From Turnera subulata (lineage: Eukaryota > Streptophyta > Magnoliopsida > Malpighiales > Passifloraceae), in assembly GCA_028386065.3 (NCBI GenBank), contig JAKUCV010004222.1:1-64000 (forward strand): DNA of 64,000 nucleotides. Direction: 5' to 3'. Under the pieces are notes generated by a model. That model worked only from the letters and a program-made list of their open reading frames with translations, was not told the DNA's origin and did not search any database. The position numbers were made by a program, and so were the translations under genes. How positions within the stretch are numbered: the first letter of the stretch is position 1; every line of letters starts with the position of its first letter. Below are positions 55,571 to 64,000 of the stretch, one piece after another.

Positions 55571-58440
55571 CAGCTGGGCATGCCTTGGTGGCTCTCTTGG
55601 CTGGTTTACGTGCCATCTATCATCTTTAGGAGCCAGAGGCTTCTTCATTCTCGATGAGGGCCTACAGTCCACTACTTCGGAACGCAACTACACCGTTGGG
55701 TTGACCCTCTTGCACTCAGAACAACGGGTCACTTCATAGTTAACCTCAACAGCTTTCACCTTTTCCTTTCCAGCAGAACAAGTGACCTCCAACTGAGGTC
55801 TGGGAGTGCCGCGAGACACCTTCTTAGTATAGCCAGCCCCGAGGGGTGGCTTAGAAGGTGAAACTGCTACCATGTTCATTATAGCAGACTGTGGTGGTGG
55901 AATGGGATCAGTATCCACCTGCATGGGAAAAATCAAGCGCCAAGAGTCTATAGCCCGTTGGATCTGTTGGCAGAAGGTGGTGCAGTGATTGGTATCATGA
56001 CTCCTCCTGTCGTGCCACTTACAGTACTGTTTTCCTACTATCTCCGCCTCAGTGGGTATCGTGTGGTTCCCCTACAAAGTAATCTGACCATTAGTAAGTA
56101 ATTGGTCAAAAATCTCACTGGCCTTAGTTATGTCAAAGGTGAACGGCCGTTGATCTGACTTCCATTTTCCACCGTCAGGCCGTTGCTGTTGTCTACTGGT
56201 GGAGGCCTCTTCTTTTGCTTTCACCTTCTTCAAGGCCGGACACTCAAACGGCCGACCATTTTTAATTTCTGCCAGACAGACTTCCTCTTCTGTGGAGGCC
56301 CCACTTTCCACCTCCTAATAGTCAATCTCCAGATGATCCTTAGGATCTCTGAAGAAGGAGGCCTTGCCGTGTTTGGCTTTGACCTTTGAATTGGCCAATT
56401 TCTCAATTCTACTTACTTCTTCCGTAAACTAACCGACTTCAGTAAACCTCGCCCCAATTACCTTCTTCCACAGTTCCCATTGGAGGCCATTCATCAAAAT
56501 CTGCACCGCATCTCTTTCAGGGATTTAAGTTTTACACTTTAAGCGGAAGCCATAGAACTGGCCAACATACTCCAGAACTGGCTCGCCATACTATTGGGCC
56601 ACACGGGCCAAGTCTGCCAGGGTCACCTCCTCCAGGCTCCTGAAGAATTGCTCGTGGAAGAGGTTCTCCATCTGCTCCCAAGTTTGTACTGACCTCGCCG
56701 GTAGGGTGGAGTATCAATGGAAGGCAACTTCTGTCAGAGTTTCACCAAATAAACGCAACTTCAAAAATGGGTTAGTATTAACGTCACCGCACTGCAAAGA
56801 AAATTTGGCTATATGCTCCACCGTCGTAACATGGCCCTCCCCCGAGAACTAGCTGAAGTCAGGTTTCTGGAACCCTTGGGGAAAAATATGAACCCGATCA
56901 ACCCATTCTGGGTAAGGCTTCCCGTAGGTGTAACGTGCGCCTGGCCTCACCTCAATACCAAGCTGCTACAAAACTTCAACCAGCTGCTGGCGATCGATTC
57001 CCGGTTGTTACACCGGTTGTTGGACTGGCAAAGGTTGATGTACCGGTAGATGTTGCAGAGGCTGTTGCACCGGAGGCTGTTGTACCGGAAGAGGCTGCTC
57101 AACGGGGATCTCCCTTCCATAGAAGTAGCCACCTGGATTGGGGCCTCTAATCTGATTGAAGGCTTCGTTGCCCCCTGGTTTAATTCAGGGACAACATTGT
57201 GTTGAAACCCTCTCTGGTTTAGGTTGTAAGCACCGTTACCTCCCTGGTTGTAATTGTCATATCTGGGAGCCATATTGTGATTGGGCCTTCTCTGGTTATA
57301 GACTCCATTGCCCCTTGGTTGTAATCGTCATACCGGGGAGCCACGTTGTGGTTGGGCCCTCTCTGGTTACCGTCGCCCCCCTAGCTGTAGTCGTCAAACT
57401 AGGGAGGCATATTGGGGTTAAACGACATCTGGTAGGTGCCATCGTTGGCTTGGCCGTTGTTGAAAATAGCCTTGACGGGGGGCATTTGTGGAATTCCAAT
57501 ATTCAACAGAAGGTCTGCCTGCTGACCTCCCTGATGCTGGTCACCCCGACGATTTTTCTCTATAAGGACATCTGGCTGGCCTTGGTGACCAACCCTTGGG
57601 GCATTTGGCTGGACTCCTCTTACAGCTTGTCTGGTGTCGGCTCGCACCTCCTCCTGGGCCACCTGCCCCCTGGCCTTAAGGAACCACCTGGGTAATTCCC
57701 TGTACAAGATTGGTTAGGCAAAACGAAATCGCTATTGTTTTGAGGGACATGTGAATTATGGCCTCGGGAAGAAGCCATGGAGCGCTCCAATCGATCAACC
57801 TTCTGATTGACCTGCTGCATTACGCTCATCAACCATGTCTCCATCTCCTAGTTATTGCGCAGGTTCTGTTCCTCAGTTGCAGTTCCAATGACAGCTACAT
57901 GTCCTTCTGTGATGATAGGCCTCTCTTACCTTGATGTCTGTTGCTGTGCGGTAGAGGACTCTACCACATGGACAAATGCAACACCTGCCCGCTGTGCGGA
58001 GGGCCTTCCGAAATGAAGGATCTTGGTAGGGGAAGGTGAACTATAGTGCAAGCCATCCACCCCTTCTTGCTCGGAGTCTTCATCAGCGGGATATTTCCCG
58101 AACGGATTGCCCTCGTTGGGGTTCACCTCATCAACCTTCCTCTTCCCGTCGGCCTTACTCTGGTTGACTGGCTAATCTACTATGGCCCTACCATGGCCGG
58201 CCGGCAGCTCCGCCACGGTTTCTTCCTTGCTTTGGCCGCGTAGCGAATCTTTGACCTCTCTGATCAAGGTTTCGATCTTTGCTTTCCCTTGCTGCTGCTC
58301 AAGTTGAGCCTGACGATAGCCTACCTCACGTCGCTTGGCACTCGCTAGAGCACCAGTGAAGCCTGGCTGCTTCTGTTCCTCCTTGATAGCTCTCCTCGCT
58401 AGAACGATCTCTTCTACGATCTCTCTGAGCTTCTAACTTC
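55571..58440 (-). pseudogene. element E gag (Tat-type), broken
   Basis: In element order, 58320-57840 is a charged N-terminus; 57844-57620 (METWLMSVMQQVNQKVDRLERSM) is coiled-coil-like. About 57420-57170 is a Gln/Asn/Gly/Tyr-rich section in imperfect ~60-bp repeats (RYDNYNQGGNG ... NHN) and about 57080-56990 a Pro/Gln-rich section. The capsid-type Gag domain at about 56790-56450 reads AFHWYSTLPA, WEQMENLFHEQFFR and LADLARVAQQYGEPVLEYVGQF over several frames. A zinc-finger-like CKWHDRRSHDTNHC is at about 56025-55985, then CSECKRVNP. Stops or shifts occur at 56527, 56315, 56072 and 55688, among others. Confidence 0.8.
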
Positions 58441-58499
58441 TCGTCTCGGGCATGGTGAGTGCTCAGCGACAAGACTTCTTCTGTAGTGGAACGTGTCTG

Positions 58500-58520
58500 T
58501 CCCACCGGGCGTGCCAAAAA
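58500..58520 (-). promoter_or_regulatory. primer-binding site of element E
   Basis: In element orientation TTGGCACGCCCGGTGGGAC lies just inside LTR 3. Element D has the same site with two changes beside LTR 2. It is unlike the tRNA-Met site of the copia elements; the cognate tRNA is not assigned here. Confidence 0.65.
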
Positions 58521-58521
58521 C

Positions 58522-59355
58522 TGTTCGCGGACGAACAGCGAGTGACCCTCGACCTACCGATCCGTTTGTTTAAAAAGCCAAACCGAAAACCAGATCCGAC
58601 CGTTGAAAGGCCGAACGGATGGTGTCGCACATCCTGGACCGAGTTTTGATGCTGACCTGACTATCCGACTAATGAAAGGCCAAACCGACAACCGAATCCG
58701 ACCGTTGAAAGAAGGGCCGAACGGACGAATCTCAAGTGCTCTAAATCAGGTTTTAGTGTTTTAGGTTTTCTAAGTTATGCTAAACTAATAAAGCATGACA
58801 AATTACGCTAAAGCGCGATAAAAGTAAACTGATAAAAGATAGAAATTGGTTTTTGATTCATTTTTTTTGGGATCCCCAGTACAAGCATCACCAATAACCT
58901 TATATAGGTTATCACAATCAAATGATAAAACCCCAAGATAAAAACCTTATTTCGAATTCTAAACACCGCTTGAGGCGAGATATCCCTGAACTCGAATATC
59001 TTCCCTTTAATTTTCAAACGACGAATAGAAATCACAAAGGATTGCGTAGACTCCAACAGCTTGTGAACACCCCTGATCACAAGTCAACCCGATCTTCTAA
59101 CGACTTGATAATGCCAGCCATGATTCAAATTCAAATCCAAGTACTGGTCCTTGACTAGCGGAAGACATTGGACTTAGACTAGTGAATAATATCAGTCTAG
59201 TGCCCTGACCTGTATAAGTCGGACTTAGACACCTGTTAAACACCTGATATTGGACTTGGACCACTGAAAGATCATTGGGCCTGTACCCTAGACCAAAAAG
59301 AGCCCAAAAACCGAGTGACTCCAACGGCTCACGATTTTGGTCTTTGGTATAAACA
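58522..59355 (-). repeat. gypsy compound LTR 3 (834 bp)
   Basis: tgttcgcggacgaacagcg ... ggtataaaca. Shorter than LTR 1 because the minisatellite and adjoining sequence are absent. It shares most of its middle (gataaaag, ccttatataggttatcaca, cgcttgaggcgagatatcc) with LTR 2. Confidence 0.88.
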
Positions 59356-59606
59356 GCCTGAAAGCCTTTCATTCCATTATCTTAGTTACATGGCAGCTTG
59401 TTAGCAGAAGATAATCCTAATCCTAAGCAATAGGCTTATCTCACTCTTGTTTCCATTGTATACGACTCCCATTATACTGGAGTTCTTTGTATGAGTGTAA
59501 CACTAAACTACTTGTATCACTTATATCAGTATATAATACCATGGCTGGGTACGCAGTTGGTGTGCCAATATTCTACACATAACAAGTCCATTAGTTTAGG
59601 TTTCTA
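59356..59606 (+). repeat. remainder of element F 5' LTR (inferred)
   Basis: Non-coding sequence from the right-hand target duplication to the primer site. It ends with gtgccaatattctacacataacaag and an AT-rich stretch. The exact LTR end is unclear (59583-59606). No downstream LTR is available for comparison. Confidence 0.45.
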
Positions 59607-59622
59607 TATGGTAGCGGAGCCT
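59607..59622 (+). promoter_or_regulatory. primer-binding site of element F
   Basis: tatggtagcggagcct, a variant of the tRNA-Met-type copia primer site, 50 bp before the gag start. Confidence 0.65.
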
Positions 59623-59672
59623 CTAGCTTAATTGCTTACCCTAAAACCTAGTTCCTCTTTTTTCTCTTTTTC

Positions 59673-60456
59673 GTGTTTCCACCCTCCACCGGTTCTCTTA
59701 TTTATGGATCTTGTAGTCAGCAAAATCCTCCTATCATTAATGCTGCGTCACCACAACCTACCATAGTTGTCCAGCCATTAACAAACTGGCATCAATTTTT
59801 TTCCATTCAGCTTACACATCATAATTATGTGTTTTGGCGTGCTCAGATGGAGCCCTATCTTGCTGGCCAAAGTGTGCTTGGCTATGTCACCGGAGCTTTT
59901 CCTTGCGCCTCTCCCACACGACTTGATGCAATATCTCAACAGAGCCAAACGCCTGTCAGATGAACTCGCAGCCAGTGGGCAAGCAATGACTCCAACAGAT
60001 TTTCAGATAAGTTTAATTCATGGTCTTCAACCTGAATTAAAAACTTTTGCCACCACTGTCACTGCTCGGCCCGAGCCTCTTTCTTTTGCTAAATTGCAGG
60101 GGGCTTTAATGAGTTATGAGTTTCATCATAACGATCCTCTCAAGTCTCTTGCTTTGGATTCCACCACCACATCGGACAAGGCTAAAGATTCCCCTGTTGC
60201 CTCTCCATCGATTCATGTGGTGCAAAAACAGCCCTTTCCTCAATCCTAGTGTGGAGGTCATGACCGTCGTGGTAGGGGAGGACGCAGAGGCCGAGGATAC
60301 TATCCTCAGTTCTATGACAATCGTGCTTCTCGTCCTCAGGAATCCAATAGACCCCGATGTCAGATTTGCAATAAATGGGGTCATATTGCACCAAATTACT
60401 ATCAGTGCAATTCCTCTCCTACCGTCAATATGGTCTCCCATTCCTATACTCCTTAT
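59673..60456 (+). pseudogene. element F gag (Ale/Retrofit-like copia)
   Basis: 59673-59963: NWHQFFSIQLTHHNYVFWRAQMEPYLAGQSVLGYVTG, the copia Gag N-terminus. An internal deletion joins this to the end of the central domain in another frame (59827-60249): RAKRLSDELAASGQAMTPTDFQISLIHGL. After a TAG at 60247 the frame continues (RGGRRGRGY-like) to a knuckle CQICNKWGHIAPNY near 60360 that has lost its last Cys. Shorter than normal and inactive. Confidence 0.82.
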
Positions 60457-60830
60457 TCTCTAGAGCAATGGTTCCCTGATACAGGAGCCAGTCATCATGT
60501 GACTCCGGATCAGCATCATCTCCAACAATACAATGACTATCCCGGTCATGACATGGTTCAGGTTGGTAATGGGCAGGAACTGTCCACTGCAAGAGTAGGT
60601 ACCTCTTCTTTTTCCACCCCCACTCGTCCTTAACATGTTCATAACATTCTTCATGTCCCAAATATCACCAAATCTCTACTTTCTGTGCAACAATTTGCAA
60701 ACGATAATGTAGTATTTTTTGAGTTTCACCCCGATTTATTTTTTGTAAAGGACCGAGTCAGCAGACAAACTCTCCTTACCGGCCGGAGTAGCAATGGCCT
60801 CTACACCTTCAACTCCTCTCCCTGTGACGG
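60457..60830 (+). pseudogene. element F protease and start of integrase
   Basis: WFPDTGASHHVTPD (retropepsin D-T-G-A) at 60470, then VQVGNGQELS; a stop at 60631, then HVPNITKSLLSV and QTLLTGRSSNGLYTF leading to the integrase. The motif pattern is typical of Ale/Retrofit-like copia elements. Confidence 0.85.
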
Positions 60831-61265
60831 TAGAAAACAGGTGCATTCAGCAACTCGGTTGAGGAGAATATTTGGCACCAGAGGCTTGGACACCCACACC
60901 CACAACTACAACAGTAAATTACTTCTTTTTCTCGTCTTCCAGTTTCCAAAACTTCAGTTTTTAATTCTTGTGTTGCTTGTCTTTTTGGCAAGCTTGCTCG
61001 GAGTCATTTACCTTTATCCAGTAGTCGATCCACCAAACCTTCGAAATTGATTTTCACGGATGTTTGGGGACCGTCTCTGTATTCCAGTATTAATGGTTCA
61101 CGTTTTTATGTTATCTTTTTGGATGATTTCAGCAAATACTTGTGGATTTCTTGCATTAAAAACAAGTCCGATGTCTATGATGCTTTTCGCGAATTTCAGG
61201 TTCATGTTGAGCAATTTTTTGAGACTAAAATTAGAAGTGTCCAGAGTGATTGGGGGGCTGAATAT

Positions 61266-61275
61266 CATTCTTTAC
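61266..61275 (+). repeat. 10-bp target duplication of the hairpin MITE
   Basis: CATTCTTTAC at 61266-61275 and again at 61679-61688; removing the insertion restores an uninterrupted integrase coding context. Confidence 0.85.
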
Positions 61276-61678
61276 GGAATAAAGGAAATATTGGTACCTG
61301 TACTCGCCCTCAATTTGGAATTTGGTACTTGTACTGAAAATCCATGATTTTTGGTATTTGTACTACGCAAGATTCATGGTTTTTGGTACTTCCGGCATCG
61401 GAAGATAACCAGAGACACGTGTCAACATATGATATGCCCACGTAGATTGTGGGTCCCATTACACCCGGTTTGCCCAGCCTCGCCCGGATCCGTCCGAAAA
61501 TCCGACCCGTACGTGGGCATATCATATGTTGACACGTGTCTCCGGTTATCTTCCGATGCCGGAAGTACCAAAAACCATGAATCTTGCGTAGTACAGGTAC
61601 CAAAAATCATGGATTTTCAGTACAGGTACCAAATTCCAAATTGAGGGCGAGTACAGGTACCAATATTTTCGTTATTCC
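61276..61678. mobile_element. hairpin MITE (403 bp) with 169-bp inverted arms
   Basis: Arms 61276-61444 and 61510-61678 are nearly perfect inverted repeats starting GGAATAA and containing TTGGTACCTGTACTCGCCC; only a ~65-bp loop lies between them. The flanking 10-bp duplication suggests the Mutator superfamily. No coding capacity; ORFs inside are mirror images of each other. Confidence 0.9.
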
Positions 61679-62323
61679 CATTCTTTACATAAGTGGTTTC
61701 AGAATTGTGGAATTAACCACAGAATCCAGTGTCCATATACTCAAAAGCAACAGGGCTCGGTTGAGCGAAGACACCGACATATAGTGGAGACTGAATTAAC
61801 TTTATTAGCCGCGGCCAAGGTTCCTCCAACTTACTGGGAATTTGCTTTAGAAGCGGCAGTGTTTTTAATAAAACGTTTGCCTACCAAGTTATTGCAAAAT
61901 AAATCTCCTTATGAAGTTTTATTTTCACGTGTCCCTGATTATGGTTTTTTAAGGGTGTTTGGGTGTTTATGCTATCCATATTTGCGTCCATATAATAAAC
62001 ATAAATTTGATTTCAGAACATCCTCTTGTGTTTTCCTAGGTTATAGTCCATTGCACAAAGGCTATAGATATCTTGATCTTGCAACCAAGCATACATACAT
62101 AGCTCGGCATGTCAAGTTTTTTGAAAATATTTTCCCTTTTAAAACCGAACAGCTCAAGTCATCAGCACCATTTCCTTCTTCTACATGGGTGTCCATCCCT
62201 CTGCATGTTTTCTTTCCCAAGACTGGAGCCGTGTCCGCTGCAGCTTCCTCTCCATTACAAGCTACTCCAGTCTCTTCTTCTCAACCTTTAACCCAGTCCA
62301 AGTCCAACTCTTCTTTCGTGTGA

Positions 62324-64000
62324 TCCTCAGCTTCTAGCTCCCATTCGACCTCTCTTACTACAACTTAAACACCATCACCACCAAATGCATCCAGACTTGT
62401 TTCACGCCGTGAGTTAATTTTTGATTCCCCGGGCCTATCCAACACTGAGATACTTGCAGATTCACCCTCAAAATCACCTTCAATCACGCCACCTATAGCT
62501 CCACCTAGGAGGATGACTCTACGAGCCAATCTAAAACCAATGACTAGATACTCTCCCTCAAACCACTCACTTGAAAAGAAATTTGCTCCCACAACAGAAC
62601 CCACGAGCTTCACCGAGGCGAACAAACATAAAGTTTGGCGGGGCACCATGCAGGAGGAGATGAATGCTCTGTACGGAACAACACATGGTCACTGGTGCCT
62701 TACCATCGAACCATGAATCTGGTTGGCAATAAGTGGGTATATCGGATCAAGAAAGCTGATGGTAGTGTAGAATGATACAAGGCAAGACTTGTTGCCAAAG
62801 GATTTCACCAAAGAGAGGGGATCGAATTCCAAGAAATATTTAGCCCTGTTGTTAAAACTACAACAATTCGTACAGTGCTCAGTCATGCTGTTGCTTGTCA
62901 TTGGCCGATCAGACAACTTGATATAAGGAATGCCTTCCTCCATGGGACTTTGGAGGAAGAAGTATACATGTATCAGCCACAGGGATTCCAGGATGCAAAT
63001 AACCCGACACATGTGTGTCGTCTCAACCGTTCCTTGTATGGGCTGAAGCAGGCACCGAGGGCTTGGTACAAGCGTCTCAGTGACTTTTTGCAATCTCTTG
63101 GCTTTTACATATCCAAGTCTGATTCATCGTTATTAATTTTCCGGCACCACAATGTTCTTGTTTATATACTGATATACGTTGATGACATTCTACTTACAAG
63201 CAATGATACATGGTTTCTAACTAATTTGATTCGTCAGCTGGGAACAAAATTTTCGGTGCGGGATCTTGGCACCATCAAGTATTTTCTGGGGATTGAGTTC
63301 ACCAAGAATGAGGCAGGGATGTTACTCACCCAAAGGAAATATATTACTGATCTCTTATCTAGGGCTGGGATGACGGATTGCAAGGCAGTGCAAACTCCAG
63401 CATCCACAAGCAAGAAGTTGACGAAGTTTGGGGGCAAACCTTTTCATGATCCAACCTTGTATCGGTAGTTAGTGGGCTCCCTTCAGTATCTTGGCCTCAC
63501 AAGACCGGACTTCAAGTTTGAAGTGAATAAAGTGATCCAATTCTTGCAGAACCCGTCGGAAGATCATTTCCAAGCCGTCAAGCGTATCTTACGAAACCTT
63601 AAACACACATTGTGTTATGGGCTGCAAATACCCAAGCACACTAGCTCCAGCTTACAGGTATTTACTGATGCTGACTGGGGTGGCAGCATAGATGATGGAA
63701 AGTCGACAGGGGGGTACCTTGTTTATCTCGGCAAGAACCTAATCTCGTGGTCCTCCCGTAAACAACGTACTGTCGCTCGGTCCTCAACTGAGGCCGAGTA
63801 TAAAGCAGTTGCAGATGGATCAGCCGAGCTTCAATGGGTGAGTCAATATTAGGAGAACTAGGCATAGTGCACTCTGTGCCAATGGTTTGGTGTGATAATA
63901 TTGGCGCCACATACTTGTGTCATAATCCCATCTAACACACATGCACAAACCATGTAGCCTTGGATTACCATTTTGTTCGTGAACAAATAGCAGCGAAGAA
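62324..64000 (+). pseudogene. element F reverse transcriptase and RNase H, running off the window
   Basis: A Ser/Pro-rich linker to about 62500, then TEPTSFTEANKHKVWRGTMQEEM; after a frameshift, NLVGNKWVYRIKKADGSVE with a TGA for Trp near 62773, ARLVAKGFHQREGIEF, QLDIRNAFLHG, YGLKQAPRAWY, LIYVDDILLTSND (catalytic) and FLGIEF. A stop at 63466 (TAG) is followed by RNase H: SLQYLGLTRPDFKFEV, FTDADWGGSIDDGKSTGGY, STEAEYKAVADGSAE; TAG at 63850; then MVWCDNIGATYLCHNP. The end of RNase H and the 3' LTR are beyond 64000. Confidence 0.92.

Larger units (their letters stand above)
47471..59355 (-). mobile_element. Tat-type Ty3/gypsy compound: LTR-internal-LTR-internal-LTR
   Basis: Three related LTRs (47471-48577, 51368-~52475, 58522-59355) all in the same orientation separate two internal regions, D (48578-51367) and E (52476-58521). 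The outermost ends are flanked by GGCTG (47466-47470) and GCCTG (59356-59360), nearly identical 5-bp duplications. The middle LTR is truncated and fused to E's RNase H. This fits one insertion later rearranged by unequal or illegitimate recombination with a deleted sister copy. Confidence 0.8.
60831..62323 (+). pseudogene. element F integrase, split by a MITE
   Basis: Zinc domain degraded (60840-61040). Core: FTDVWGPSLYSSINGSRFYV with the first Asp and VQSDWGAEYHSL with the second Asp, then the MITE at 61276-61678, then HKWFQ and, in frame 61784-62323, TELTLLAAAKVPPTYWEFALEAAVFLIKRLP and FGCLCYPYLRPYNKHKFDFRT. The third catalytic Glu lies in QGSVERRHRHIVE near 61755. The C-terminus is the usual GYSPLHKGYRYLDL. 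Confidence 0.88.

Noticed and set aside
61310..61644. paired 97-aa ORFs on both strands
   Set aside because: Mirror-image translations of the MITE inverted arms.

Overview
This window is plant nuclear DNA from an angiosperm, probably a dicot. It is almost wholly made of nested LTR retrotransposons: Ty1/copia of the SIRE/Maximus type, an Ale/Retrofit-like copia, and Ty3/gypsy of Tat and chromovirus type. Plant-type MULE/MITE elements, a tRNA-derived SINE and AT-rich intergenic DNA make up most of the rest. No prokaryotic, organellar or rRNA/tRNA gene is visible. Only two stretches look like host genes: a small secreted-peptide ORF at 4073-4435 (+), and a possible first exon/intron/second exon around 44.0-46.0 kb (-). 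The only long intact retroelement ORF is the gag at 14881-16203.

Layout. 1-245 is a fragment of an LTR family seen again at 32.7-34.1 kb. 411-1060 is a chromovirus gag-protease relic and ~1380-2660 a gypsy LTR/leader-like stretch. 4.0-4.4 kb holds the secreted-peptide ORF, followed by AT-rich DNA. 6193-22155 is element A, a SIRE-type copia on the minus strand (3' LTR on the left). A second, non-autonomous element (13392-18161, plus strand) sits inside its integrase gene, flanked by 5-bp target duplications TGTTC. 22193-32747 is element B, a second minus-strand SIRE copy. A and B share premature stops and LTR-specific variants, so they look like a tandem DNA-level duplication of one already dead element. 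32748-34150 is an unrelated LTR-like sequence that takes the place of the 5' LTR of element C (34155-43007, plus strand), a third SIRE element with a third ORF after pol. 44305-45888 is a MULE-type element with ~300-bp inverted arms and a 9-bp target duplication. 47154-47325 is a SINE.

From 47471 to 59355 lies a Tat-type gypsy compound, LTR-internal-LTR-internal-LTR on the minus strand, flanked by near-identical 5-bp duplications. It seems to have landed in the 5' LTR of element F, an Ale-like copia on the plus strand that runs off the right end. F's integrase gene is itself split by a 403-bp hairpin MITE at 61276-61678.

The most unusual signal is in the LTRs of the nested element at 13.4-18.2 kb. 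Each LTR carries 16 perfect copies of the 12-bp palindrome AACATCGATGTT in about 460 bp, in higher-order groups. The element encodes only a Gag that lacks the central domain and the first zinc knuckle of its relatives, so it must use proteins made elsewhere. Other notable points are the homopolymer G/C tract at the LTR end next to the primer-binding site, where both assembly gaps fall; recurrent GGTTTC-GAAACC inverted words in A and B; and a 29-bp minisatellite that differs in copy number among three sister gypsy LTRs.
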